The notes under the pieces were generated by a model, which worked only from the letters and a program-made list of their open reading frames with translations, was not told the origin of the DNA and did no database searches. The position numbers and the translations under genes were made by a program. 64,000 nucleotides of DNA from CAWCAW01 sp963793645 (lineage in GTDB: Bacteria; Actinomycetota; Acidimicrobiia; Acidimicrobiales; UBA8190), in assembly GCA_963793645.1 (NCBI GenBank), contig CAWCAW010000004.1, positions 1-64,000 on the forward strand, in the 5' to 3' direction. Positions 17,830 through 27,546 of this stretch are shown one piece after another (the stretch's first letter is position 1; each line of letters opens with the position of its first letter).

Positions 17830-18671
17830 CAGCGTTTTTGCCTTTGACGCCAGGCGGGGGCTTGACCGCGCTTGACGGCTCCCCGGCCTCGGGACCGGTA
17901 CTGGCTGCGAGCGCGCTCTTGCGCCCGAAGATCTCGAGCCACCCGTCGGTCGGCCATCCGCTCGGGGCCGAAGTAGGCCGCCGCCGCGAGAGCGATAGCC
18001 AACGCGATCACGAGCACGACGGCCCAGAGGGGCCTGCTCGTCTTGACCAACGAGAACGAAGGCATACGAGTGGCGAGCAGCGACGCCTCGGCCGTCGCGA
18101 TCGTCTGCACCGGTGCCGGGGAGACGGTCATGCTCAGCGACTCCACCAGCTCGATGACGACCGCCCGGTCGACTCGAAAGATGGCGGTGTAAATGGTCCC
18201 CGATTCACTCGCACTGGAGCCCTTGATGGCGTAGGCATTGCCCGACCCCTGGGCACCGGGCACCTTGAAGTGCGACACCAATGTCTGACCCGGCTCCTTT
18301 TTCTCGTAGTCCGACACCGCCACCGGAATCGCCGCCATGGCATCGCTCACATCAGGCAGGACCTGCACAAGGAGGCCGGCCTCACGCAGGGACGATCCCG
18401 TCGTCCCCTGCCACTCCACCTCGTATACCCCGGTCTCGGATGGATCTCGGAGCGCGGCTTTTTTGACGGTGCTGATGGTGTCCTTGGTGGCCGAGACCGA
18501 CATTGCCGTTGTCGGTTTGGTCTTGAGCCCAGCCACATGCGGGTCGCGGATACTAAGACCGGCCAGCACGGCCCGGTCGCTATGGGTCGAGGGCAACACC
18601 GCCACGAAGATGATGACGCCAACCACGGCCACGACCACCACACGGCCGGGCCGCATCCACGATTTGCCCAT
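17829..18671 (-). CDS. Membrane protein of unknown function, two helices
   Basis: I do not recognise the family. The ATG at 18671 gives 280 residues: a helix at 9-26, an extracytoplasmic region of about 180 residues, a second helix (about 215-235) and a very basic C-terminal tail rich in Arg and Gln. The frame stays open far upstream, but that part overlaps the DoxX-like gene on the other strand and is not believed. A -10-like TAGAGT ends 5 nt before the ATG, so the message may be leaderless. It heads a run with the LLM enzyme. Confidence 0.65.
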   Translation of the reverse strand: MGKSWMRPGRVVVVAVVGVIIFVAVLPSTHSDRAVLAGLSIRDPHVAGLKTKPTTAMSVSATKDTISTVKKAALRDPSETGVYEVEWQGTTGSSLREAGLLVQVLPDVSDAMAAIPVAVSDYEKKEPGQTLVSHFKVPGAQGSGNAYAIKGSSASESGTIYTAIFRVDRAVVIELVESLSMTVSPAPVQTIATAEASLLATRMPSFSLVKTSRPLWAVVLVIALAIALAAAAYFGPERMADRRVARDLRAQERARSQYRSRGRGAVKRGQAPAWRQRQKR

Positions 18672-18807
18672 GGCACACTCTACGGGGCAAGGGGCGAGCC
18701 GGGCAGGCACCGGCTCACAGATGGTCACGGGCGGGAATAACGTCACCGGCAGCGCTCTTGTAGATGATGCGCTCGAAAGAGCGACAACCCCGAGAGGACC
18801 TTGCATC

Positions 18808-19236
18808 ATGCGTCTTCGTCTCGCCTTCAGCGACATCCCCGGCCGGCTCGTCACCGGCGCGTTCATCGTCAACGCCGGGTTGGGAAAGTGGAAAGGCTCC
18901 GAAGAGCAAGCCGAAACGATCCACGCCATGGCTGCCAATGCCTTTCCGGTCCTGCGCCCGGTCCCGCCCAAGCGGTTCCTGCGCATGCTCGCCATCGGTG
19001 AGCTGGCCACCGGAGCCGTGTTGCTCGATCCCTTCCTGTCGGGCGCCGTGGCGGGAGCCGCCCTGACGGGATTCTCAGGCGCCTTGCTGACCATGTACGG
19101 ACGCACACCGGCCCTGCACATGCCAGGCAGCATCCGACCAACCCCGGCGGGCGTCCCCGTCAGCAAGGACGTATGGATGCTCGGGATCGGCTTGGGGTTG
19201 ATGGCCAACGCGTTGTCGAGACGTCGGTCATCGTGA
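18808..19236 (+). CDS. DoxX-like small integral membrane protein
   Basis: The 142-residue protein has several hydrophobic helices in the DoxX/DoxD pattern, with IVNAGLGKWKGSEEQAETIHAMAA near the N-terminus, the region where the family has its conserved polar residues. Its role is poorly defined; relatives act in redox or quinone-linked processes. GAGAGGA lies 9 nt before the ATG. It is divergent from the membrane protein at 17829-18671, and the 136 bp between them must hold both promoters. Confidence 0.7.
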   Translation: MRLRLAFSDIPGRLVTGAFIVNAGLGKWKGSEEQAETIHAMAANAFPVLRPVPPKRFLRMLAIGELATGAVLLDPFLSGAVAGAALTGFSGALLTMYGRTPALHMPGSIRPTPAGVPVSKDVWMLGIGLGLMANALSRRRSS

Positions 19237-19251
19237 CCAGACCACTGGTCA
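19234..19251. repeat. Inverted repeat at the DoxX stop codon
   Basis: TGACCAG and CTGGTCA form 7-bp arms around ACCA. The left arm includes the TGA stop. It could be an operator for the exporter downstream or part of the termination region; the sequence alone does not decide. Confidence 0.35.
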
Positions 19252-19277
19252 ACACATAGACCGTGACGTCCGATAGC

Positions 19278-19297
19278 AGCACACGCTGTGCTATTTT
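19278..19297 (+). terminator. Intrinsic terminator after the DoxX-like gene
   Basis: AGCACA/TGTGCT form a 6-bp stem with a 3-nt CGC loop, followed by ATTTT. It is short but has the T run that most hairpins here lack. Confidence 0.5.
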
Positions 19298-19436
19298 CCC
19301 GTTGGCTCACGCATCGGCCCGGCGGCGTCCGTTCTCCTCGGCGTCGACCGTGGTGACGAATCTCAGTGATCACAACTGTGCGGCGCACATTCGTTGACGT
19401 GTCGCTAGCCATGCACCACCAGACGGGAGTGCGCTG

Positions 19437-20990
19437 ATGACCAACGTCGACACACTAGTAGCGCCTGGGGACAGTGCCCACGCGCTGTCACGCGCCCACA
19501 TGTGGATCCTGGTCGTCATCGGGTGTGCACAGCTCATGGTCGTCTTGGACACGACCATCATGATCATCGCCTTACCCTCGGCTCAGCACGCATTGGGTTT
19601 CTCCAACGCGCAACGACAGTGGGTCGTCACCGCCTACACCCTGGGCTTCGGTGGCCTGCTTCTCCTCGGTGGTCGGATCGCCGACATGATCGGACCCAAG
19701 CGCACGCTCATGATCGGTGTGTTGGGCTTCGCCATCGCATCGGCAGTGGGGGGTGCGTCACAGGACACCCTCATGTTGATCGGCGCCCGAGCATTGCAAG
19801 GGATGTTCGGGGCCCTGTTGGCTCCGTCGGTCCTGTCGCTGCTCACCACCACCTTCACCGACCCCCGTGAGCGGGGCCGGGCGTTCGGGATCTATGCCTC
19901 GATCGCCATCGGCGGAGCCGCTTTCGGGCTCATTCTCGGTGGCTTGCTCACCCAGTACCTCGATTGGCGCTGGTGCTTGTACGTGAACCTGCCCATAGCC
20001 GCCGTGGTTGCCTTCGGCGCCTTCACCTTGCTGCCGAAACACGCCGGCCACCTACGCGTGCGACTCGACATCCCGGGGGTGATCCTCGGCTGCGGTGGCT
20101 TGGTGGCGCTCGTCTTCGGATTGGGAGAAGCAGGCGCCGACGGCTGGAGCTCGCAGGCGGTGATCGGCCCGCTCATCGCTTCGGCCGTGCTGCTGGGCCT
20201 TTTCTTGGTGGTACAGACGAAGGTGCCGAACCCGCTGCTGCCGCTGCGGATACCGGCCAGTCGCAACCGCGGTGGAGCCTTTCTCACCATCATCTTCGCC
20301 GTCCTCGGCATGTACGGGACATTCCTCTTTCTCACGTACCTTCTGCAGACCGTCGACCACTACTCGCCACTGAAGACAGGGGTGGCGTTCTTGCCGCTGA
20401 TGGCTGTCAACGGGCTGGCCGCCACCCAGCTCGCCAGCCGGCTCATGGCCTTCTTGCCCACTCGGGTGCTGGTCGTCCCCGGGCTGCTGCTCGCCGCCGT
20501 CGGGGTGGCACTGCTCACCCAGCTGACGCCGGGCGCGTCCTACGTCGGTCACGTCCTGCCCACTGAGCTCCTGCTCGGACTCGGCCTCGGGCTGGCCTTG
20601 GTACCGTGCATCAGTACGGCCACCAATAACGCCGACCCCGGTGACGTCGGCGTCACATCGGCGACCACCAATACGTCGCAACAAATCGGCGCGTCGGTAG
20701 GCACGGCATTGCTCAACACCATTGCGGCCACCGCCAGCGCCTCCTACCTGGCGTCACATGTCCACAGCGCCTCGGTGGTGGGGCAAGCCACCGTGCACGG
20801 GTTCGCCGTGGCCAGTGCATGGGCCACGGGCTCGATGGTGATGGGCGCCGTGGCGGGAGGGATTCTCATCAACGCCAATCCCGTCAGAGACAGACACCGC
20901 AACGAGGCGGCCGCGGCCGCGGGGGTGTCCTCAGTTGACGACGCCAACAATGCCGTCCATACCGCCGCCGTGGAGCTCGCCAACGACTGA
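19437..20990 (+). CDS. MFS drug exporter, DHA2 family (14 helices)
   Basis: The 517-residue protein has a DHA2-type layout: motif D1 in LMVVLDTTIMIIALP, motif A in GGRIADMIGPKR and an antiporter-type motif C around GPGGLLTQYLDWRW-like residues (LGGLLTQYLDWRWCLYVNLP). It would expel lipophilic drugs or metabolites using the proton gradient. GGGAG lies 8 nt upstream of the ATG. No regulator gene adjoins it, but a 7-bp inverted repeat lies about 190 bp upstream. Confidence 0.9.
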   Translation: MTNVDTLVAPGDSAHALSRAHMWILVVIGCAQLMVVLDTTIMIIALPSAQHALGFSNAQRQWVVTAYTLGFGGLLLLGGRIADMIGPKRTLMIGVLGFAIASAVGGASQDTLMLIGARALQGMFGALLAPSVLSLLTTTFTDPRERGRAFGIYASIAIGGAAFGLILGGLLTQYLDWRWCLYVNLPIAAVVAFGAFTLLPKHAGHLRVRLDIPGVILGCGGLVALVFGLGEAGADGWSSQAVIGPLIASAVLLGLFLVVQTKVPNPLLPLRIPASRNRGGAFLTIIFAVLGMYGTFLFLTYLLQTVDHYSPLKTGVAFLPLMAVNGLAATQLASRLMAFLPTRVLVVPGLLLAAVGVALLTQLTPGASYVGHVLPTELLLGLGLGLALVPCISTATNNADPGDVGVTSATTNTSQQIGASVGTALLNTIAATASASYLASHVHSASVVGQATVHGFAVASAWATGSMVMGAVAGGILINANPVRDRHRNEAAAAAGVSSVDDANNAVHTAAVELAND

Positions 20991-21015
20991 CGGCGTCGTG
21001 CCGACGACGAGTCCC

Positions 21016-21585
21016 TCAAGAAGCGGGCTTGGCGGCCCGACAAATCCAGCCGAGTTCGCCCATGCGCACGCTGATCGACGTGAACCCGGCCGTCGTCAGC
21101 CGCGCTTCGACGGTGTCGGGATCAATGGGGTTGTACGTGTCGCCTTCGTGAAACAGGCGTACGCCCTCGGAGGCCACGCCGTCGACCGCGATGAGCTCGC
21201 CACCACTGCGCAATACCCGAGCCAACTCTCCAAAGGCGCGATCTTGGGCTTCGGAACTCTCGATGTGGTGCAGCATGTGAAATGAGGCGGCTCCAGTGAA
21301 CCGGTCGTCGGGCAACGCCAAGGCGGTGGCGTCTCCCAGGACCACCTCGACGTTGGTGCCGCGCAAACGCTCGGTCAGGGATGCGGCCAGTGCCTCGTCG
21401 ACCTCCACCGCCGTCAGGCGATCCGTGATGGTGCGCAGGATGTCGGTGGTGAAGCCAGGTCCGGGGCCGATTTCGATGACGTCGGGTCCAAGGTCAACGC
21501 CCGCCAGGGCGTCGGGAAGGATCGTCTCCTCGATCATCTGTCGCCACTCGGGGCCGCCACAAAAGTCGAGATGCCCTTGGTTCAT
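21016..21585 (-). CDS. Class I SAM-dependent methyltransferase
   Basis: The 189-residue protein has motif I as VIEIGPGPGFTT (about 37-48), followed by the acidic end of strand 2 (LTAVEVDE) and motif IV as FTGAASFHMLHHIES. It would methylate an unknown small molecule. It is convergent with the exporter. TAGCAT sits 6 nt upstream of the ATG, suggesting a leaderless transcript. Confidence 0.85.
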   Translation of the reverse strand: MNQGHLDFCGGPEWRQMIEETILPDALAGVDLGPDVIEIGPGPGFTTDILRTITDRLTAVEVDEALAASLTERLRGTNVEVVLGDATALALPDDRFTGAASFHMLHHIESSEAQDRAFGELARVLRSGGELIAVDGVASEGVRLFHEGDTYNPIDPDTVEARLTTAGFTSISVRMGELGWICRAAKPAS

Positions 21586-21669
21586 CGTTCGATGCTAAAG
21601 ATCCCTCTATCGTTTGTCATCGTCCGCCATCTGTAACCTGCCCCCGATCCCAAAGCACGGAGCGCCGCT

Positions 21670-22752
21670 TTGTCCTTGGAGTCCGGTCACATCGAAGCGG
21701 GCCATCGGGCCCGAGCCTCCTTCGAGGCCATCATGGCGCATCGTCTGCGCAGCTCGAGGCACCACCTCTTCGGACAGCGCCGCTGGACCCGACGGCGCCA
21801 CTACGAGAACCTTTGGCCCTACGCCGACGCCTGGTCGGCCACCGACACGTTGGCGTCGGTGGACGATACGGCCTCGACGACGTCGGCGACCGCCGTACTA
21901 CCGTCGTTTTTCGAGGGCCTGGCCGCTTATCACCGCTCTCATGGGTCTGCCTTGCAGGCAATGGGGCCCGTTGCCTTCGAATCGGCCGTGGTGGCCCCGC
22001 TCGGCCGTGGTGGTGACGTTTTCTTCGACGACAACGCCTGGCTCGCACTGGCCTTGGTGCGTCACTTCGAGCTGCAAGACGACGAGCGTGCTCTGATTCT
22101 GGCCACCCGACTGTTCGAGTTCATCACCTCAGGTTGGTCAACCGATGCCACCTGGATCCACCCCGGCGGCATTCGGTGGAAACAACCACTAAGCAACGTG
22201 TCGCGCAACACCTGCTCGAACGCGCCCACCGCCCAGTTGGCCGCGCTGGTGCACCAGCACACCGGCAGCGCGGAGGCGCTGTCGTGGTCGGTGCGCATTT
22301 ACGACTGGGTCCGGACCACACTGCTCGGTCATGCCGGACTCTATGTTGATCGAATAGATCCCGATGGGGCACTCGCGCCTGCCACCTGGTCGTACAACCA
22401 AGGCACCATGATCGGAGCCGGCGTGCTTCTCCACAGCGCGACCGGGGATCGTTCGTACCTCGCCGACGCCATCGAGACGGCGCAGGCTTCGATAAGCGCC
22501 TTCGGTGTTCCTGCCCTTGTCGGTCAAAACGCCGCGTTCAACGCCGTCTACTTTCGGAACCTGCTCCTGCTCGATGAAAGGCAACCCGACCCCCGCTACC
22601 GCCAGTTGGCTGCTGCCTACGGCGACGTCATGTGGGAGCAACACCGCCATCGCCACACCGGGCTCTTTGGAGGTGGCGACTCACCGCTGAACAACACCGC
22701 CCCCCTCATCCAGATCTACGCCCTGCTCGCCGGGGCTCAGCCGCACGCCTGA
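21670..22752 (+). CDS. Glycoside hydrolase family 76 protein (alpha-mannanase type)
   Basis: The 360-residue (alpha/alpha)6-type protein carries two GH76 hallmarks: the adjacent Asp pair in FFDDNAWLALA (about 118-128), which is catalytic in alpha-1,6-mannanases, and WSYNQGTMIGAG (about 231-242). No signal peptide is visible, so it would be cytosolic or exported by another route. The TTG at 21670 is chosen because GGAG lies 6 nt upstream; TAACCT further upstream may be its -10 box. Actinobacterial mannans are a plausible substrate (inferred). Confidence 0.85.
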   Translation: MSLESGHIEAGHRARASFEAIMAHRLRSSRHHLFGQRRWTRRRHYENLWPYADAWSATDTLASVDDTASTTSATAVLPSFFEGLAAYHRSHGSALQAMGPVAFESAVVAPLGRGGDVFFDDNAWLALALVRHFELQDDERALILATRLFEFITSGWSTDATWIHPGGIRWKQPLSNVSRNTCSNAPTAQLAALVHQHTGSAEALSWSVRIYDWVRTTLLGHAGLYVDRIDPDGALAPATWSYNQGTMIGAGVLLHSATGDRSYLADAIETAQASISAFGVPALVGQNAAFNAVYFRNLLLLDERQPDPRYRQLAAAYGDVMWEQHRHRHTGLFGGGDSPLNNTAPLIQIYALLAGAQPHA

Positions 22753-22800
22753 CGCGACGCTGATAACGCCCGACAGCCACCGGTGGAGCATGATGCACCG

Positions 22801-23634
22801 ATGCCATTCGTAGATCTGCCCGGCGTGAGGATCGCCTACGACGTCTTCGGCCCCGAAACCGGTGAGACGGTCGTCCTGGTGTGCGGCTTGGGCCAGCCTT
22901 CGGTCGGCTGGCACTTCGCCATCGTGCCGGCTCTGACCAGCGCGGGTTACCGGGTCATCACCTTCGACAACCGGGGGGTATCGCCTTCCTCCGCACCGCC
23001 TGCGCCCTACACGATTGATGAGATGGTCGATGACACCCTTGGTCTTGTCGACCACCTCGGCGTGGCTCAAGTCCACATTGCCGGGTACTCCATGGGCGGA
23101 TGGGTGGCAGAGACGTTGGCGTGGGCGCACCCGCAGCGGGTGCTCTCGGCGGTGTTCATCGGAAGCTGCAACCTGGCCACGTCCTGGGAAAAGGTGATTA
23201 CTACGGTGGAGCGCGACTTTGCTCGGCTCGATCCGGTGCTGCCCCATTGGTTCAACGCGGTGGAGACCATGCGGTACCTCCCCAATAGCGAATTGCAGCG
23301 AGACGACGTCGTCGACGATTGGATGGCCTTGATCGGTGACCTCGATCAGTGGCCCAACCCCGGCCGGCTCGGACAGTACGAAGCCGCCTTGGCGTGGTCA
23401 CTCGACGTCGAACGAACGGAGCGCTGGCCTTCGTTGTCGGTGCCGTGCCTGGTGCTCTCCTTCGAGCACGACGTCGACTCCCCGCCTCAGCGCGCTCGCC
23501 AGGCCGCCGCCCAGATCCCCGGCGCACAGTTCGTGGAGATTGCCGGGGCCAGCCATCTGGGGGTGTTCACGCACACGACAGAAGTGGCCCAAGCTTTGGC
23601 GGGATTTTTCGCCGGTGCGCCGACGGCGAGCTGA
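22801..23634 (+). CDS. Alpha/beta-fold hydrolase
   Basis: The 277-residue hydrolase has nucleophile elbow GYSMGG (S97), a likely acid in FEHDVDSP and a catalytic His in GASHLGVF, with the oxyanion loop at VCGLGQPS. The substrate cannot be assigned; the small cap fits ester or lactone hydrolases. The ATG at 22801 is preferred over a GTG 18 nt earlier because the protein then begins directly at the first strand (MPFVDLPGVRIAY). Confidence 0.85.
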   Translation: MPFVDLPGVRIAYDVFGPETGETVVLVCGLGQPSVGWHFAIVPALTSAGYRVITFDNRGVSPSSAPPAPYTIDEMVDDTLGLVDHLGVAQVHIAGYSMGGWVAETLAWAHPQRVLSAVFIGSCNLATSWEKVITTVERDFARLDPVLPHWFNAVETMRYLPNSELQRDDVVDDWMALIGDLDQWPNPGRLGQYEAALAWSLDVERTERWPSLSVPCLVLSFEHDVDSPPQRARQAAAQIPGAQFVEIAGASHLGVFTHTTEVAQALAGFFAGAPTAS

Positions 23635-23646
23635 AGGTACTGCCTG

Positions 23647-24120
23647 TCAGCCGGGCGGTGCCGGTGGCGCCACGTCCCCGCCGGGAACCGCAGGATCCGG
23701 GGAACTCGCAGGATCCGGGAGGCTCGCAGGATCCGGGAGGCTCGAAGGAGTCGGGGGGCTGGAAGGGTACGCCGTGGAGGCCGATGTAGGACCGGCTGCA
23801 TTGGGTGGAGGCGGAGGATAGGGCGTACCCTGGGGATAGGGGCCGCTCTGGGGATAGGGGGCGTTCTGGGGATTCCCCCGGCCCCGGCCATAGCCGCCCC
23901 CTCGGCCTCCCATGCCACCACGAGCATTCATCCGGTAAATGAGGAAGCCGATTACCAGGGCAAAGTAGGCGATCCGGATGACGTCATACGTCGTGCCTTG
24001 GTGATGCAGGGTGGCTCCGATGACGACGATGCCCACCAGCATGACGATCCGGATGATCATCCAACGCCGGCGCTGAGCCCGCCAGGCGTCGACGCGGTCG
24101 TTCGGTCCCATCGATGTCAC
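23647..24120 (-). CDS. Small membrane protein with Pro-rich repetitive tail
   Basis: The 157-residue protein has two predicted helices (about 21-37 and 47-63), a Gly/Arg stretch and a long Pro/Ser/Tyr-rich tail with repeated YPQ-type and PDPAS-type units. No family is recognised. GAGGAGGG precedes the GTG start. The DNA of the tail holds an 18-bp tandem repeat around 23700-23750. Confidence 0.65.
   Translation of the reverse strand: MTSMGPNDRVDAWRAQRRRWMIIRIVMLVGIVVIGATLHHQGTTYDVIRIAYFALVIGFLIYRMNARGGMGGRGGGYGRGRGNPQNAPYPQSGPYPQGTPYPPPPPNAAGPTSASTAYPSSPPTPSSLPDPASLPDPASSPDPAVPGGDVAPPAPPG
23703..23750. repeat. 18-bp tandem repeat coding for PDPAS units
   Basis: CTCGCAGGATCCGGGAGG-type units occur two to three times in a row and encode LPDPAS repeats in the C-terminal tail of the small membrane protein. 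Confidence 0.75.
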
Positions 24121-24150
24121 GGTTTCGCCCTCCTCGTAATGGACAGCATT

Positions 24151-25443
24151 CTAGAACTCGCCCCCACCGCCATCGCGGTCAAGCAACCGAACAACGACCC
24201 GGCTCACGGTCGTGAACGAACAGAGGTAGACGTCTCGACCGAAGCCGAGAGCGGGGAACAGGACGGACTGGACCGGGCTCCCGGTGTCGATGCGGGCGCT
24301 CTCCTGACCGGTTGCGATATCGATGAACACGGCCTGCTCGGCATGGCGCATTTCGTCGTGATCACCGGTAAGCAGCTCACCGGTGTCGGGAAACAACAAA
24401 AGATGGCCGCCATGGTTCTGTGGTCGTGACCACCGGGCTATGAGCTCGCCGTCATCATCGATGTCGAAGGCGGCGAGCACACCGTTACCGCTGTCATACC
24501 CGACGGCGATCCGCCTGCTGGCGTCGATGACGGGAGGATTAGCCACAAGACCACCGGGTAGCCCACAGACCTCCGCCATCGTGAGACGGCCAGATCCCAG
24601 GTCCACGCGCACCAGGTGCAAAGGGGCCGATGACATGCCCTGTCCACGTAGCGTCCCCGCATAACGCTCGCTACCGTCACCGTTGTCGAGGAACCACGCC
24701 GCACCATCGGCAAGTACGCAGTCCCAGCCGTAGCTCTGGCCGTCCACGGTCCTATAGCGCGCCCGGAAGTCGCCATCGAGTCGAAGCGAGGACCCGTCCC
24801 ACCGGACGCGCCGCAGGCTCGTGTCGCCCACCACATAGATGTCCACGCCGTCGGACGACAAGCGCGCCATGGACGGCTCGGGCAGCTCAAGGGTGGCAAC
24901 GATGTCCAGACGCTCAGGCTCGAGGATGACCAACTCGGAAGGTCGACGATGGTCGGCCGCGATGGGGACGCCGGGACGCGAGCCGGCAAAGTCTTTGGTG
25001 GCCAGGCAGCCGTCGGCGAGGACCACGAAGCTGTTGTACGCAAGCGAACGGGGCAGGCGCCTCGTGCTGAGCACATTGAGATCGGTGTCGAGGCGATGGG
25101 CGTGCTCGCCGAATACCACGTACAGCGATCCGTTGGCATGGGCGGCCATGCCACCGGGCCATACCGGGCCGCCTGGCAACTCACAGGAGACCGCCACCGG
25201 CTCCAAGGATTCCGGGTCTATGCGTTCCACGAGACTGAAAGCGCCGTCGCCGGCGCTGTGGCGCAAGAGAAACACCTCCCCGGGTTCTCGCAGCACCGTC
25301 ATAGTGATGAGCGGGGCGAGGCGGTGGGTGACCTCGAGGTGGTCCGCCGGCGTGATCCCCGGGCCCAGGCCACGGCGGGGGATCTGGAGACGGGTGGGAC
25401 CGCCATCCTCGCCCGGCCACGGGCTCGGCCAGTAGTCGCTCAC
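24151..25443 (-). CDS. Predicted beta-propeller protein of unknown function
   Basis: The GTG at 25443, 10 bp after the sulfatase stop, gives 430 residues. The chain is almost all short strand-turn units (for example GSLYVVFGEHAHRLD, VDIYVVGDTSLRRV, AWFLDNGDGSERYAG, NHGGHLLLFPDTGELL), as in six- or seven-bladed propellers. It resembles arylsulfotransferase-like or quinoprotein-like propellers in style only. There is no signal peptide. The tight spacing after the sulfatase and SRPBCC genes makes a three-gene operon, so a role with the sulfatase substrate is likely. Confidence 0.6.
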   Translation of the reverse strand: MSDYWPSPWPGEDGGPTRLQIPRRGLGPGITPADHLEVTHRLAPLITMTVLREPGEVFLLRHSAGDGAFSLVERIDPESLEPVAVSCELPGGPVWPGGMAAHANGSLYVVFGEHAHRLDTDLNVLSTRRLPRSLAYNSFVVLADGCLATKDFAGSRPGVPIAADHRRPSELVILEPERLDIVATLELPEPSMARLSSDGVDIYVVGDTSLRRVRWDGSSLRLDGDFRARYRTVDGQSYGWDCVLADGAAWFLDNGDGSERYAGTLRGQGMSSAPLHLVRVDLGSGRLTMAEVCGLPGGLVANPPVIDASRRIAVGYDSGNGVLAAFDIDDDGELIARWSRPQNHGGHLLLFPDTGELLTGDHDEMRHAEQAVFIDIATGQESARIDTGSPVQSVLFPALGFGRDVYLCSFTTVSRVVVRLLDRDGGGGEF

Positions 25444-25453
25444 TTCACGACGA

Positions 25454-26997
25454 TCACACCGGCGCTTGCAGCGCCAAGTGGGGAATATGGGGTTGGGGCC
25501 GGTGATCGGAAAGTGCCCCCACCAAGTCCTCGCGCACCGGGCGCGCCGCGGTGTCGTCCCACAAGTTGCGTTGTTGCAGTGGGTCCTCGATGAGGTTATA
25601 GAGCTCGCCTTCGGTGCCGTCATGCACGGCCCCACTCTCATAAGTGCTGCACACCCACCCCGGTGTCGTCATCGTCTTGATGTGCACGTCCACACCGAAC
25701 AGCTCGCTGTCCCATTCGGTCACCACCGATGCGAACCCGCGCGCCTCGGCGTCGGCGTCGTCGAGGGGCAGCGCCCGGCCCTGCATGTAGCTCTCGGGGA
25801 CGAGCCCGGCGATGGCACACAACGTCGGAGCCAGGTCCACCAGCCCGACAGGCTTGCTCACCACGGCGGGCACGACACCCGCCGACGGTGCGGGGCGCCA
25901 CACCAGAGGGACGCGGATCAAGGCATCGACGTGGTACGGACCTTTGAACAGCAACCCGAAGTCTCCTTGGAGCTCACCATGATCCGACGTGAAGATCACG
26001 TCGACATCTTCGCTCCAGCCGCGCTCGCCGATGCGCCGCAACACCCGGCCCAATGCCTCGTCGATGAGCTCGCACTCGACGGCATTACGGGCGTTGACCT
26101 CACGCACCTGATCGGCGGTGAGGGTGGCCGGTACCCACTGAGCGGGGGCCTCGAAGTTCGAGACCAGGGTGCCGTCGTACCACTGCGACCAGTGACGCGG
26201 CTTGTCGTTGAGAGATTCGCTCCCGGGCCTCGGCCTGCTGCGGATAGCCCTCCGGCAAGGGCACCTCACGCCAGTCGATGCGACGCATCTCCGACTCAGG
26301 TGGGTCCCAGGGGTGATGCGGATCGGGGAAGCTCATCCAGGCGAACCAATCGTCGCCCTCGGCCAGGGTGTCGAGCCACGCCATAGTGCGATCAGCCACC
26401 CAATCGGTGTGGTACCACTCCTTGGCGATGGGATTTGCCTTCACCTGCGGAGCACCGGTGTCCCCGCCACCGAGGGCATTCACCTGCATGGATGCGTCGA
26501 GCACCGGGTAATAGGCCCCGAGTGCCTCGGGGTGCTCGGCCATGAGCCAGCGCGTAGTGCAGGGGGCCGACGGCGCCGTGGGTGGCGAACTCGAGATGCT
26601 CGAATCCCCGATGCGTCCCTCGGGGCGGCTCGGTTCCCGTTGCCGCCAGCGCGTTCTCGAGGAAGCGTTGGAACGGGTCGAGATACGGCTCGAAATGGGC
26701 CTTGCCGATCAGCGCGGTGTGATAGCCCGCTTCATGCAAGGTGGCTGCCACCGAAGGAGCGTCCACCGGGAGCGCCACGCCGTTCATCCACACCCCGTGG
26801 GTGGTCGGGTACTGACCCGTAATGATGGTGGCACGCGAGGGCATGCACACCACCGCCTGCGGCTGGGCGCGCTCGAAGCGAATGCCGGTGGCGGCCAAGG
26901 AGTCGACGACATCGGTGCGCGCCAGCGTTCCGCCGTTACACCCGAGGGTGTCGTAGCGCTGCTGATCGGTGGTCACCAACAAGATCTTGCGGCCCAT
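25454..26997 (-). pseudogene. Sulfatase with two frameshifts
   Basis: One sulfatase gene of about 514 codons is spread over three frames. The N-terminal part (from 26997) has metal-binding TTDQQR and the CMPSR signature whose Cys becomes formylglycine. The frame changes near 26544-26551 (LHYAL to LMAEHPEALG) and again near 26206-26216 (AEARERI to LNDKPRHW); the last part has TSDHGELQGD and KGPYHVD, the C-terminal metal and substrate residues. Each junction is repaired by dropping one base. All motifs survive, so the breaks are very recent or are sequencing errors. It starts 3 nt after the SRPBCC gene and is followed by the propeller gene. Confidence 0.85.
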
Positions 26998-27000
26998 TGG

Positions 27001-27444
27001 TCAGGACCCCCCTTCAAAGATGTGGCGGACGTTCTCGAGCGCGTTGCCGGCCGCACCGCCGAGGACGAGCGCCATGGTGGCCGGATCGGCATCGACTGAG
27101 TAGACGACCAAACTCGTCTCGTCTCCGAGGTCGACGACGTCGAGCGTCGAAAGGTGCTCGCGGATGATGGGACCCGTGATCCGGTACTGGAAGCGGCGCT
27201 GCAGCGGGTCGTTGGTCACGATCTCCTCGGGAATCGGGATACCGCTGGCAGTGGTGACCACGCGTTGGGTGCCCTCGACGGTGCACCCGATGATGCCGGG
27301 AAACCACTCGGGAATCCGGGTCGGGTCGCCGACGAGAGCCCACACGTCACGAGCGGGAGTGCCGACGCGCACCTGGCGCCGGATGCTGCCCCGGCCGGAG
27401 GTCACAGCGCCGGTCCTGGCTCCGGGTACGCCCCCGCCGCTCAT
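27001..27444 (-). CDS. SRPBCC-family protein
   Basis: The 147-residue protein has the START/Bet v 1-like pattern of the polyketide-cyclase/SRPBCC group: VRVGTPARDVWALVGDPTRIPEWFPGI near the N-terminus and a long C-terminal helix. These bind hydrophobic small molecules or act as cyclases or hydratases. A GGAG site precedes the ATG. It heads an operon with the sulfatase (3 nt) and the propeller gene, and is divergent from tetR. Confidence 0.8.
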   Translation of the reverse strand: MSGGGVPGARTGAVTSGRGSIRRQVRVGTPARDVWALVGDPTRIPEWFPGIIGCTVEGTQRVVTTASGIPIPEEIVTNDPLQRRFQYRITGPIIREHLSTLDVVDLGDETSLVVYSVDADPATMALVLGGAAGNALENVRHIFEGGS

Positions 27445-27524
27445 GGCAGCTCCGCCGTCGACATCGAAGTCGTGATCACCCGCCCATCATCTCCTGCCTA
27501 GGGCCGGCCGGCGCCCCGGTGCTA

Positions 27525-27546
27525 GTATTGAGCAGATGCTCAATAC
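27525..27546. promoter_or_regulatory. Palindromic operator, probably for the TetR regulator
   Basis: The arms GTATTGAGCA (27525-27534) and TGCTCAATAC (27537-27546) are exact complements around GA. A further half site TGCTCAATA lies at 27550-27558. TAGTAT at 27523-27528 looks like the -10 box of tetR, so binding would block its own promoter. It lies between tetR and the divergent sulfatase operon and could control both. Confidence 0.75.

Noticed and set aside
18337..18807. N-terminal extension of the DoxX-like gene
   Set aside because: The open frame upstream of 18808 is antisense to the membrane protein gene and has no family features, while a good ribosome site precedes 18808.
26200..26560. 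Programmed ribosomal frameshifting in the sulfatase
   Set aside because: There is no slippery heptamer with a downstream structure at either junction, and similar one-base breaks occur in five unrelated genes.
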